A stretch of DNA of 64,000 bases, from assembly GCF_000221185.1 (NCBI RefSeq), contig NC_015865.1, positions 1,947,321-2,011,320 on the forward strand, given 5' to 3'. The notes under the pieces are model-generated. The model ran no database searches. It saw nothing but the letters and a program-made list of their open reading frames with translations, and had not been told where the DNA came from. The stretch is from Thermococcus sp. 4557. Its GTDB lineage: Archaea; Methanobacteriota_B; Thermococci; Thermococcales; Thermococcaceae. Below are positions 1-7,676 of the stretch, piece by piece (the first letter of the stretch is position 1; each line of letters opens with the position of its first letter). The position numbers and the translations under genes are program-made.

Positions 1-1
1 C

Positions 2-187
2 ACGCCCCACAAGCTCCGCCACAGCTTCGCGACCCACATGCTCGAAAACGGCGTCGATATAAGGGCCATCCAGGAGCTCCTCGGCCACTCGAACCTCTCA
101 ACGACGCAGATTTACACCAAGGTTACCGTCGAGCACCTCAGAAAGGCGCAGGAGAAGGCGAGGCTGATAGAGGGGCTGATGGAGTGA
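2..187 (+). CDS. xerA: XerA/XerC-type tyrosine recombinase, C-terminal part
   Basis: This is the last 61 codons of a site-specific tyrosine recombinase; the rest lies before the window. The visible part holds the catalytic C-terminal box: HKLRHSF gives the H-x-x-R pair, LLGHSN gives the third conserved histidine region, and IYTKV carries the tyrosine nucleophile. In Thermococcales the single chromosomal enzyme of this type, XerA, resolves chromosome dimers at dif; that identity is inferred from family and host, since phage-type integrases share the same motifs. The gene converges on the ATPase gene downstream and the two 3' ends overlap by 50 bp. Confidence 0.85.
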   Translation, partial: TPHKLRHSFATHMLENGVDIRAIQELLGHSNLSTTQIYTKVTVEHLRKAQEKARLIEGLME

Positions 188-1454
188 GCCCGAGCAGGAA
201 CTTCCAGAGCGGGACAACGTTTATTCTGCGGCCATCCATTTCAATGGTTTCCTCCTCCTCGAGTGTCACAACCGTGAGATTCTCGCAGCCGAGATTTTTG
301 CCGGCTCTAACGATGGCAGATAGCTCCCGCTCCCGTGCATCCTTGAGGCTTAAGGTCACCTGAATCAGTTCCACAGTCTTTCCCGACTCCGAGACGACGA
401 AATCAACCTCCTTCTCGCCGGAACCACCGTAGTAGTAAATGTTGAGAAGCGGGTTCAGATAGTGCTTCCTTCTGAGAAGCTCAAGGAACACGGCGTTTTC
501 AATATCCCTTGCGGGGTCCTTTTTTGAAAAAAGGGCCAGGCCGGTATCGATGAGGTAAACCTTCTTGGGGGCTCTGAGGGACTCTTTTTCGGAGCGGGCA
601 AACTTCGGAAGGAAGAAGACGAAGAATGAGTCTTCAAGTGCTCTGAGGTATTCGAGGACCGTCGTTTTTGATGTTCCAAACTCGGACTTGAGGAAGCGGT
701 GGATTGAGCTGTACGAGGTGTACTTCGCGTAGTTCGAAAGCAGAAGCTTGACAAGGGCCTCAATCAGGGCCACGTTCCTTATCCCGTGCCTCTCTACGAC
801 GTCCTTCGTTATCATCACCGAAAGGTACTCTTCAAGTATTCTAACCTTATCGCCGAGCAGGGCCACCTCAGGGAAGGCGCCGTATCTTAAGTATTCATCC
901 AGAAGATTTTTTATCACATGTACCTTTCTGCCGTAGAGGTCGCGCTTTTTAAAGTCCACCCCCCTAAATCGGAGGAACTCCCGAAACGAGAGGGGGAGGA
1001 GTGTGTATGAAATTCCGCGTCCTCTCAGCTGGGTCGCAACCTCCCTTGAAAGCAGCCGTGAGGACGAACCCGTAACCGCAACCATGAAATCCTCGTCAAG
1101 GAGATACCTTACGCCGATTTCCCAGTTGGGGACGTTCTGAATCTCGTCGAGAAGGAAGAAGACCTCGCCCCCAACGTTCTCAGGATAGAGGTCAAAGTAC
1201 GCATCAACAACTCCAGGAAAGTCCCGTCCAGTTATCCCGAACAGGAGGGGGTTCTCAAAGTTCAGGTAAACGTAGCGTTCCCTTTCATCTCCAACTATGG
1301 AATAAAGGAGATACGTCTTCCCGGAGCGTCTTGGACCAATTATCACCGTTGCCTTCCCCTTGTTCAGAGAGGGCTCTAGCTCCCTTTTCACAACCTGTGG
1401 TAAATCCCTCTCATGGAAAAGGCGGATATAGCGTTTGATGTCCTCAGACTTCAT
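138..1454 (-). CDS. AAA ATPase with C-terminal DUF4143-type domain
   Basis: This is a 438-residue archaeal P-loop ATPase. Walker A is GPRRSGKT (residues 40-47) and Walker B is FLLDEIQ (about 100-106). The C-terminal third has an EVDFVV ... ELIQV pattern that fits the PD-(D/E)XK-like DUF4143 domain found in this family. The cellular role of these proteins is not settled; they are common in archaeal accessory regions. I chose the start at 1454 (MKSEDIK) because a TATA-like TTTTAAAG lies about 26 bp upstream, giving a leaderless transcript; an in-frame start at 1526 would overlap pfkC and lie inside the promoter. The promoter is flanked by two copies of a GGTAC inverted repeat, which suggests tight repression. 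The 3' end overlaps the recombinase gene. Confidence 0.85.
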   Translation of the reverse strand: MKSEDIKRYIRLFHERDLPQVVKRELEPSLNKGKATVIIGPRRSGKTYLLYSIVGDERERYVYLNFENPLLFGITGRDFPGVVDAYFDLYPENVGGEVFFLLDEIQNVPNWEIGVRYLLDEDFMVAVTGSSSRLLSREVATQLRGRGISYTLLPLSFREFLRFRGVDFKKRDLYGRKVHVIKNLLDEYLRYGAFPEVALLGDKVRILEEYLSVMITKDVVERHGIRNVALIEALVKLLLSNYAKYTSYSSIHRFLKSEFGTSKTTVLEYLRALEDSFFVFFLPKFARSEKESLRAPKKVYLIDTGLALFSKKDPARDIENAVFLELLRRKHYLNPLLNIYYYGGSGEKEVDFVVSESGKTVELIQVTLSLKDARERELSAIVRAGKNLGCENLTVVTLEEEETIEMDGRRINVVPLWKFLLGLTPSAPLSASPSPAPF

Positions 1455-1510
1455 GGTACGATATACTGTACCAATCTTTAAAAGCATTTGGTACGCTGTA
1501 CCGTACCAAA
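1453..1510 (-). promoter_or_regulatory. Promoter with paired GGTAC inverted repeats
   Basis: Two inverted repeats share the plan TGGTAC-N8-GTACCA. The outer one, 1487-1510, is perfect over 8-bp arms (TTTGGTAC / GTACCAAA). The inner one, 1455-1472, has GGTAC-N8-GTACC and touches the start codon of the ATPase gene. Their centres are 35 bp apart, and the TATA-like element (about 1475-1483) sits between them. The symmetry and placement point to an operator for a dimeric repressor; which protein binds is unknown. Confidence 0.6.
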
Positions 1511-1522
1511 AATATTGAACGT

Positions 1523-2902
1523 TCAAAGCGCCCCCTTCTTCCTCAGCATCGCGAGGTAGCTCGTGAAGGCCCCGGCGGAGATTGTGTCGCCCAGGCCCAC
1601 CGTTGAGACCGGGTTCCTGACGAGCCTCGTCGGGATTATGACGACCTTGTACTCCCTGGTTCTCAGGCGCCTCTTCGCCTCCTCGAAGCGCAGTTTGACG
1701 TACTCCCCGCGCTCGTTGTACGGTACGCTGGTGCCCACTTTGAAGTCCTCCGGCGAGCGGATTTCCCCGAGGGACGCGCGGGCAGCGGCCAGGGTTGTTG
1801 CGAGCTCAAGACTGCTCCTCAGCTCGTCCTCGCTCAGCGGGTTGTCGGAGTGGGTGATGTACATGATGTAGTAAATCGTGTGTATCTGGAGCACCTCGAG
1901 GTTCATCTCGTCTATGAGGATTTTTCCGCCGAGAACCGTGTCCTCGATGCGGTTGTATGTGAAAATCCTGTCCGAGAGCTTGGAGTAGCCGAGGGCGTTG
2001 AGGACGTGGGCTATCTCCGCCTCGTCCATGCCAACGCTGTCAACGAGCGGGAAGAGATTGTAGATGACCTTCTTCCTGAGCTCGCGGTTCTGTATCGAGG
2101 CGAACTCCAGGTGAACCTTAACGTCCTTCTCGCGCTTGAGCAGGAGTATGTCCTTTTTGGCCTCCCTGAGGTAGTGGTTCGCGTCCTTCCCGTCTGAATA
2201 GCGGAGCTTTATCCCCTGGTAGCCAGACAGAATGGCTCCATCAACCTGGAGGCCTATCTCCGGCAGAAACGGCTTCAGCTCGGGGTCGGTGTAAATCCTT
2301 ATGCTCTCGAAGCGGGCCGAGACGATGAACCTGCCCGAGAATGGAACCTGTATCGTCTCGTTTCCGAGCCTGAAGGTCGTTCCCGCGCGGAACTCGAAGA
2401 TGCGGTTGACCTTTATCGGGTCGCCCTCCCTGTAGGCCTCGCGTGGGTGTTTGAAGGCCAACCTGCCGTCCTCGACGACTGGGTATGCAAGGTTGGGCCT
2501 GTCCATGAACATCTTGGCCTGCTTCCTCGCGAGGTGGGGGGTGTAAACCAGCACCCGCTTGAAGTCCAGATTCGCCAGGAGATTGGCTATGATTCCGGCC
2601 TGACCGCCCATCCTCTCAACGTCGTATTTGAAGTGGGAGTCAAACCACGCGTGGAGCTCCTCGTTGACGAGGGGCACCGCCATCGGCTTGCCTGTCTTGA
2701 GAGCGTGTACCAGCCTGGCAACGAAGTCCAAGGGCTCGTTTATCTCTCTGGGATAGTCATCCATTCGCTTCCTGACCGCTTCGGCCCCAAACTCGTCTAT
2801 GAGCCTCTGCACTATATCCCCTTTCAGAAAGGTTATCGCATCGACGTTCGTGTTGTAGGCCGTGTACACCGAAAGCTTCCTTGCCTCGTCCAGGAGCCCC
2901 AT
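1523..2902 (-). CDS. pfkC: ADP-dependent phosphofructokinase
   Basis: This enzyme phosphorylates fructose 6-phosphate with ADP as donor, in the modified Embden-Meyerhof pathway of Thermococcales. The 459-residue product has the ADP-glucokinase/PFK ribokinase-like fold: an N-terminal YTAYNTNVDAI substrate strand, the INEPLDFVARLVHALKTGK segment typical of the Thermococcales PFK branch rather than the glucokinase branch, GGQAGIIAN, and near the C-terminus VGLGDTISAGAF, whose GLGD supplies the anion hole and catalytic aspartate. I prefer ATG at 2902 over GTG at 2911 because GGGTGA lies 6 bp upstream. A TATA box lies near 2947-2954. A glycolytic-motif-like site overlaps the transcript start. Confidence 0.93.
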   Translation of the reverse strand: MGLLDEARKLSVYTAYNTNVDAITFLKGDIVQRLIDEFGAEAVRKRMDDYPREINEPLDFVARLVHALKTGKPMAVPLVNEELHAWFDSHFKYDVERMGGQAGIIANLLANLDFKRVLVYTPHLARKQAKMFMDRPNLAYPVVEDGRLAFKHPREAYREGDPIKVNRIFEFRAGTTFRLGNETIQVPFSGRFIVSARFESIRIYTDPELKPFLPEIGLQVDGAILSGYQGIKLRYSDGKDANHYLREAKKDILLLKREKDVKVHLEFASIQNRELRKKVIYNLFPLVDSVGMDEAEIAHVLNALGYSKLSDRIFTYNRIEDTVLGGKILIDEMNLEVLQIHTIYYIMYITHSDNPLSEDELRSSLELATTLAAARASLGEIRSPEDFKVGTSVPYNERGEYVKLRFEEAKRRLRTREYKVVIIPTRLVRNPVSTVGLGDTISAGAFTSYLAMLRKKGAL

Positions 2903-2905
2903 ATG

Positions 2906-2922
2906 TATCACCCTCAGTGACT
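2906..2922 (-). promoter_or_regulatory. Candidate TGM operator of pfkC
   Basis: TATCACCCTCAGTGACT matches the Thermococcales glycolytic motif TATCAC-N5-GTGATA, with one perfect and one 4/6 half-site. It lies downstream of the TATA box (about 2947-2954), at or just after the likely transcription start, which is where TrmBL1/Tgr sites repress glycolytic genes. Caveat: the good half-site coincides with the ribosome binding site GGTGAT, so part of the match may be for translation. Confidence 0.5.
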
Positions 2923-2987
2923 AACACCTAAGAAATGTGGGGGAGTTCTTAAAAGGATTTCGGAATGAAGGGGCGGAAGGAAGGGAG

Positions 2988-3701
2988 TCAGAAATCGATG
3001 AATAACCTCCCCAACCCGGGGATCCGCTCCATAACATCCATCTGGCGGAGGGCCAGCCAAAGCGATGCCTGGTTGCTCGTAACGACCGGGACGCCGAGGT
3101 CCTCCTCGAGAACTTCGATTATCTCGAAGGTTCTGAGGTTGGTGCAGCTGATGAAAATCGCATCGGCCTCGTCCATGAAGCTCGCCTTGGCGAGGCGGTA
3201 GGCCTCGTGGGGTTCGAGCTTTCCAATCTGGGTGTTGTCCTCTATCCCCAGTCCCCGGATGTCAAGAATCTCGAAGTCGTTGGCCTCGAGGAACTCCTTC
3301 TCCCGCGCGTTTATCTCGTCGGTGTAGGGGGTTATCACGAGTACCGCCTGGGCGTCGAGTATCTTAAGGGCCTCGACAACGGCCGTACTCGTGCTGACCA
3401 CGGGAACGTTTACCTCCTCCTCGATCTTCGCCTCGATTTCCTTCTCGTAGTCCTTTCCTCCTATGAATGAGCCGCTCGTGCAGCCGTAGAGGATAAGCTC
3501 AACGCCCGCGTCACGCAGAAGCCTGGCACTCTCAACGGCCATGGCGTTCATCTTGACAAGTTCTTCCTCCGTGACGTTCTTCAGCGGAACCCTCGCCGTG
3601 TGAAGGGAGACTCCTTCGGGGAGCGCGGAGTGAAGCTCCATCTCCATTGTAGTGTTCGATGATGGAACGATAAGACCAAGCCTGCCTCTCCATCCGTACA
3701 T
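2988..3701 (-). CDS. Maleate isomerase / Asp-Glu racemase superfamily protein
   Basis: The 237-residue product belongs to the cofactor-independent racemase superfamily, closest by motif to the maleate cis-trans isomerase and arylmalonate decarboxylase branch. The N-terminus RLGLIVPSSNTTME is typical of that branch. Two catalytic-type cysteines are visible, in YGCTSGSF (about residue 74) and ISCTNLRT (about residue 189), the pairing needed for two-base proton transfer. The substrate cannot be told from sequence. Start ATG has GAGGTGA upstream and a TATA-like GGTTTAAG near 3737-3745. It stands alone between pfkC and a divergent nitroreductase gene. Confidence 0.8.
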   Translation of the reverse strand: MYGWRGRLGLIVPSSNTTMEMELHSALPEGVSLHTARVPLKNVTEEELVKMNAMAVESARLLRDAGVELILYGCTSGSFIGGKDYEKEIEAKIEEEVNVPVVSTSTAVVEALKILDAQAVLVITPYTDEINAREKEFLEANDFEILDIRGLGIEDNTQIGKLEPHEAYRLAKASFMDEADAIFISCTNLRTFEIIEVLEEDLGVPVVTSNQASLWLALRQMDVMERIPGLGRLFIDF

Positions 3702-3796
3702 GCTTTCACCTCTTGGGGATTACTCCGGAGTTCTCTTAAACCTTTGGTTTCGGAAAGGCTGATTAAGGCCGGTGAGAAACCTCTGGGGGTGATAGC

Positions 3797-4405
3797 GTGG
3801 AGCTGGACGACGCGATATTGAACAGGACTTCCGTGAGGTATTTTGAGGAGAAGAACGTCCCTGAGGAGCACGTTAGAGAGCTTGTGGAAGCCGCGGTGAG
3901 GGCACCGACCGCGAGCGGTCTGGAGAACTGGAAGTTCGTGGTCTTTGGGAGTGAAAAAGCGAGGGAAAAGCTCTACGGCCTCATAGCTGAAGGCATGATT
4001 CGATACTACCGCGCCGTGAACCTGCCCGATGAGAAGATAGAGAAGCTCAAGAAACGCATGTACGAAAGCGGAATGTACCGTGCGCCGGTTTACATCGCGG
4101 TCTTCATCGACAGGCGCGTCCGCTTCCTCAAAGGGAGCGAGTTCGACGAGCCTGAGTTCATCTGGAGTGTGGAGAGCGCGGCGATGGCCATCCAGAACCT
4201 CATGCTCAAGGCCGTTGAGCTCGGTCTCGGGACGGTCTACATAGGCGTTACTAATTTTCGGGGCATAGAGGAGGAAGTCCGGGGGCTTGCGGGCCTCGAC
4301 GAGAATCACTACCTCGTTGGGGTCATCCCGGTCGGCTATCCGCGGGAGGAGGCACGGCCTAGAAAACGGAGAAAAAGCATCGACGAGGTGCTCAGGTTCG
4401 TCTGA
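3797..4405 (+). CDS. Nitroreductase-family flavoprotein
   Basis: This 202-residue protein has the features of the FMN-dependent nitroreductase family: an N-terminal NRTSVRYF segment (phosphate and FMN contact), RAPTASGLENWKFVV, AMAIQNLMLKAVELGLGTVYIG, and a C-terminal GVIPVGYP loop. Such enzymes reduce nitro compounds, quinones or other acceptors with NAD(P)H; no specific substrate can be inferred. The start is GTG at 3797, preceded by GGGGTGAT. Expressed divergently from the racemase-like gene. Confidence 0.85.
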   Translation: MELDDAILNRTSVRYFEEKNVPEEHVRELVEAAVRAPTASGLENWKFVVFGSEKAREKLYGLIAEGMIRYYRAVNLPDEKIEKLKKRMYESGMYRAPVYIAVFIDRRVRFLKGSEFDEPEFIWSVESAAMAIQNLMLKAVELGLGTVYIGVTNFRGIEEEVRGLAGLDENHYLVGVIPVGYPREEARPRKRRKSIDEVLRFV

Positions 4406-4449
4406 GTTACCTTTTTATTCCCCCCACCCTACCAACCTCCGGTGGGACG

Positions 4450-4776
4450 ATGATAGAGTTCGTGATACTGCTCGGGGTCATAGGCGGCTGGATAATAGTG
4501 GCCTCGACGCTCTTCCTGATGCTCGCGCTGGGCCAGACGTGGGGCCTTATCGGCGTCGCCCTGCTCATCGGATTCATCCTGGTCAACCATTCCCTCAAGA
4601 GGAAGTACATGAGCACGATAGTCGATGCGACGCCCAGGGCCAAGGCCATAGCGGCGCACATCTTTGAGATGAACGAGCTCATCCTGCTGTCCTCGTATCT
4701 GGTTTCCCTGCTCCTCTACGAGGGCATACAGAAGTACGTGGAGATAATCATTAAGTTCCCTGGTACGGTGGGGTGA
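4450..4776 (+). CDS. Hypothetical small membrane protein
   Basis: I do not recognise this 108-residue protein. It has two strongly hydrophobic N-terminal segments (about residues 3-25 and 28-46), a basic stretch NHSLKRKYMS, and a third hydrophobic segment (about 75-90). A TATA-like CTTTTTATTC lies about 35 bp upstream and GGTGGGA precedes the ATG. It ends 4 bp before thiI, so the two are probably cotranscribed, but nothing in it suggests a sulfur-transfer role. Confidence 0.7.
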   Translation: MIEFVILLGVIGGWIIVASTLFLMLALGQTWGLIGVALLIGFILVNHSLKRKYMSTIVDATPRAKAIAAHIFEMNELILLSSYLVSLLLYEGIQKYVEIIIKFPGTVG

Positions 4777-4780
4777 TTCT

Positions 4781-5926
4781 ATGTTCAACGTGGTTATCGT
4801 CAGATACGGTGAGATAGGAACGAAATCCCGGCAGACGAGGAGATGGTTTGAGAGCATACTCATGAACAACATCCGCGAGGCCTTGGTGAGCGAGGAGATT
4901 GAGTTCAAAAAGGTCGAGGCGAGGCACGGAAGGATTCTCGTGAAGACGAATAAAGCGGGAGAGGCCGTTGACGTTCTCAGGAGGGTCTTCGGCATAGTGT
5001 CGCTCTCTCCCGCGATGGAGATCGATGCCGAGCTGGATAAGATAAACAAGACTGCGCTCAAGCTCTTCCGGAAGAAGAAGCGCGAGTTGAATCTCGAAAG
5101 GCCCCGCTTCCGTGTTACCGCGAGGAGAATCACCAAGGAGTTCCCCCTCAAGAGCCCAGAGATTCAGGCCAAGGTCGGCGAGTACCTCCTTGAGAACGAG
5201 GAGAGCGAGGTTGACCTCCACAACTACGACATCGAGGTCGGCGTCGAGCTGATGGAGGGCAAAGCATACGTCTTCGTTGACAAAATCTACGCCTGGGGCG
5301 GTCTTCCCATCGGCACCCAGGGCAAAGTGGTGGCACTGCTCAGCGGCGGCATTGACTCGCCGGTTGCCGCTTTCCTCATGATGAAGCGCGGCGTTGAGGT
5401 CATTCCCGTTCACATCTACATGGGCGAGAAGACCCTCGAGAAGGTGCGCAAGATATGGAACCAGCTCAAGCGGTACGGCTACGGCGGAAAGGGCGAGCTG
5501 ATAGTCGTCAAGCCCAAAGAGCGCGAGAGAATCCTTGAGAAGTTGCGCGAGATGAAGAAGGAGAAGTACACCTGCGTCTTCTGCAAGTACATGATGGTGA
5601 GGCACGCGGATAGAATAGCGAGGGAGTTCGGGGCGAAGGGCATCGTCATGGGAGATTCCCTCGGACAGGTCGCCTCGCAGACCCTTGAGAACATGTACAT
5701 AGTCAGCCAGGCGACGGACCTGCCGATATACCGTCCGCTCATTGGGCTCGACAAGGAGGAGATAGTCAGAATCGCCAAGGAGATAGGAACCTTCGAGCTC
5801 TCGACCCTGCCCGAGGACGAGATACCCTTCATCCCAAAGCATCCGGTCATAAGGGGCTCCTGGGAGGAGTTCAGAAAGCTCTACCGGGCGGTCTTCGGAG
5901 AGGAGCCCAGGAAAAGGCAGTGCTGA
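4781..5926 (+). CDS. thiI: tRNA 4-thiouridine synthase ThiI
   Basis: ThiI adenylates U8 of tRNA and inserts sulfur to form s4U. The 381-residue protein has an N-terminal ferredoxin-like/THUMP RNA-binding region (about 1-170), the PP-loop SGGIDS (188-193), and a CVFC pair (C265/C268) typical of archaeal ThiI. There is no C-terminal rhodanese domain, as expected for archaea. RPLIGLDKEEI and the C-terminal PKHPVIRG motif are shared with the second ThiI-like gene at 6533. Start ATG has GGGGTGAT upstream. Probably transcribed with the small membrane gene before it and the one after it. Confidence 0.93.
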   Translation: MFNVVIVRYGEIGTKSRQTRRWFESILMNNIREALVSEEIEFKKVEARHGRILVKTNKAGEAVDVLRRVFGIVSLSPAMEIDAELDKINKTALKLFRKKKRELNLERPRFRVTARRITKEFPLKSPEIQAKVGEYLLENEESEVDLHNYDIEVGVELMEGKAYVFVDKIYAWGGLPIGTQGKVVALLSGGIDSPVAAFLMMKRGVEVIPVHIYMGEKTLEKVRKIWNQLKRYGYGGKGELIVVKPKERERILEKLREMKKEKYTCVFCKYMMVRHADRIAREFGAKGIVMGDSLGQVASQTLENMYIVSQATDLPIYRPLIGLDKEEIVRIAKEIGTFELSTLPEDEIPFIPKHPVIRGSWEEFRKLYRAVFGEEPRKRQC

Positions 5927-5935
5927 GGTGAGACA

Positions 5936-6490
5936 GTGGAATCTGGGAAGCTCCCCGCCTATCTCTCGACCCTCCTCCTCGTTATTTTCCTGGTGGGATT
6001 GGCGGTAGTTCTCTGGAAGAACCCCTGGTTCTCCTTCACGGAAAACGCCCTGAGCGACATGGGCTCAGTACGGAACCCCGTGAACTACTACTTCAACGGC
6101 TTCCTGATGGTCTTCGCGGTTCTCGGTTTCATAGCCGCCATCGGCACTCTGAGAAACGGTCTGTCCTACCTGATGCCCCTCGCGATGGTCCTCCTGTTCC
6201 TCGTGGGAGTTTTTCCCGAGGAGTACGCGCCGCACGCTCCAGCCGCTGTTCTCTTCTACGTCCTAGCTCTGGCGGACATAGCCATCGTCGGAATAAAACT
6301 CGGCCGTTCAGGTGCATCTGCCGGTTATGTCTGGAGCGTTCTGGCGGTTCTCACCTTCGCCCTGATGCTCTATCTCGTTAAGGCGAGGGTCTTCAAGGGG
6401 CTCGCGATTCCGGAGCTGGTTGGTGCGGCCACTATACTTGCGTGGTTCACCTACATCGGCCTGCTCCAGCTCAGGGGTTTCAAACTCTGA
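5936..6490 (+). CDS. DUF998-like membrane protein
   Basis: This is a 184-residue integral membrane protein with about five or six hydrophobic helices. The ENALSDMGSVRNPVNYYFNG segment after the first helix resembles the DUF998 family, which has no established function. The start is GTG at 5936, with GAGGTGAG upstream, 9 bp after thiI, so it is likely in the same transcript. It sits between two ThiI-type genes, but a link to tRNA thiolation is not indicated. Confidence 0.75.
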   Translation: MESGKLPAYLSTLLLVIFLVGLAVVLWKNPWFSFTENALSDMGSVRNPVNYYFNGFLMVFAVLGFIAAIGTLRNGLSYLMPLAMVLLFLVGVFPEEYAPHAPAAVLFYVLALADIAIVGIKLGRSGASAGYVWSVLAVLTFALMLYLVKARVFKGLAIPELVGAATILAWFTYIGLLQLRGFKL

Positions 6491-6532
6491 GTTGAGGAAA
6501 GCTTCATATATCCTCCCCCGCTTTCATCAACC

Positions 6533-7123
6533 ATGAAAGCAGTGGCGCTCTTAAGCTCGGGCATAGACTCACCGGTGGCAATCTACCTCATGCTCAGAAA
6601 GGGCTTTGAGGTAACTCCGGTTCACTTCAGGCAGAGCGGCACGAAGGAGTCCAAGGTTTTTGAGCTCTGCGAGGTTCTCGGAAGGTACGGAAGGCTGAAC
6701 GAGCCTGTCGTAGTTGACGCCTACGAGGAAGGGGCGCCGGTTTTCTCGAGGCTGGCCGAGATTGGAAAGGGGAAGTGGACGTGCCTTTTCTGCAAGTGGA
6801 CGATGCTGAGGAAGGCCTGTCGGATAGGGCATCGGATTGGGGCAAAGGCGATAATCACCGGCGACAGCCTCGGCCAGGTGGCGAGCCAGACCCTCGACAA
6901 CCTGCTCATCATAAGCACCGCGAGCGACCTTCCGATTCTGAGGCCGCTCATAGGCCTTGACAAGGAGGAGATAGTCAGAATCGCTAAGGAAATAGGAACG
7001 TTCGAGATAAGCATTGAGCCTGAAGAGCCGTGCCCCTTCGTTCCGAGGTATCCCGTTGTCAGGGGCTCCCCCGGTGAGTTCAAGAGGATAAAGGAGAGGC
7101 TCGTGAGGGAAGGGGTGCTTTGA
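6533..7123 (+). CDS. Stand-alone ThiI-like PP-loop sulfurtransferase
   Basis: The 196-residue protein matches only the catalytic half of ThiI. It has a PP-loop, SSGIDSP (8-14), a CLFC pair (C84/C87), GDSLGQVASQTLDN, RPLIGLDKEEIVRIAKEIGTFE and RYPVVRGSP, but no THUMP or N-terminal ferredoxin-like domain. The first glycine of the usual SGGxDS loop is serine. It must bind RNA by other means, pair with a partner, or thiolate something else. It carries an extra cysteine (C167) in EPCPFVPRYP. A TATA-like CTTCATATATCC lies about 30 bp upstream of the ATG. It could be a divergent duplicate of the adjacent thiI. Confidence 0.85.
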   Translation: MKAVALLSSGIDSPVAIYLMLRKGFEVTPVHFRQSGTKESKVFELCEVLGRYGRLNEPVVVDAYEEGAPVFSRLAEIGKGKWTCLFCKWTMLRKACRIGHRIGAKAIITGDSLGQVASQTLDNLLIISTASDLPILRPLIGLDKEEIVRIAKEIGTFEISIEPEEPCPFVPRYPVVRGSPGEFKRIKERLVREGVL

Positions 7124-7143
7124 TTACCCAATTCTGTCCATAA

Positions 7144-7302
7144 CTGTTCGTTTTGGGAAGTTCTCAGGGCTCCCTCCCACCCGTTTTCGGAGCCTATGAG
7201 AAGATCGCCGAGGAACCCGGCGATAGAACTTACGTCCTCGTCTTTCCGGACGATGGGTTTAAATACGTGGAGCTCTTTGAGAGCTATCTGGGGATGACAT
7301 GA
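7144..7302 (+). pseudogene. Decayed C-terminus of a PLP-dependent enzyme
   Basis: An open frame with no usable start encodes GSSQGSLPPVFGAYEKI, then TYVLVFPDDGFKYVELFE. This pattern (GSSxG, then helix, then VLVFPDDG near the end) matches the C-terminal part of cysteine-synthase-type fold II PLP enzymes. The frame is closed by TAA at 7141, and no upstream remnant is visible. Its stop overlaps the next ATG (ATGA at 7299-7302), so the lost gene was probably the first gene of that operon. Confidence 0.55.
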
Positions 7303-7643
7303 AGCGACTGGGCCTCGCCACTCTCCTCCTTTCTATCAACGGTGTTCTGCTCCTCTACTACGCCTACGCTTGGGGTTCGCTCGTCTACCTAGCTTTCGCC
7401 CTCTTCAGCCTTCTCCTGGCTTACGGCGTCGGTCAGGAGAACAGAACCGCCATCAAGGTGGCCCTCATCTACGCGGGAATAGAGTTCTTCTTCGGCCTGC
7501 TGTTCCTTATCGCCGGCAACCTCCTTTCGGCTATCGATGCCGCGATAAGCTTCTTCATACTCCACGACATTCTGAGCTACATCAAAGAGGTGGCCCGGGA
7601 AGAGGGCGAGGAAGAGTCTGAAGCCGGCGCAGGGGATGAGTGA
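7299..7643 (+). CDS. Hypothetical membrane protein
   Basis: This 114-residue protein has three or four hydrophobic helices between residues 4 and 90 and a charged, glutamate-rich tail (REEGEEESEAGAGDE). I do not recognise a family. Its ATG overlaps the stop codon of the decayed PLP-enzyme remnant, which suggests it was translationally coupled to the lost gene. It is followed 25-35 bp later by the MFS transporter gene. Confidence 0.65.
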   Translation: MKRLGLATLLLSINGVLLLYYAYAWGSLVYLAFALFSLLLAYGVGQENRTAIKVALIYAGIEFFFGLLFLIAGNLLSAIDAAISFFILHDILSYIKEVAREEGEEESEAGAGDE

Positions 7644-7676
7644 GTTGTCTCTCGTAAACAACTGGGGATGCAGAGT

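Noticed and set aside
1..187. Possible phage or integrated-element integrase at the window edge
   Set aside because: The visible C-terminus is equally expected for the housekeeping XerA recombinase, and no element genes or tRNA attachment site accompany it.
4751..5842. 363-codon open frame opposite thiI
   Set aside because: Antisense shadow of a conserved enzyme; composition is Leu/Asp/Val-rich without motifs.
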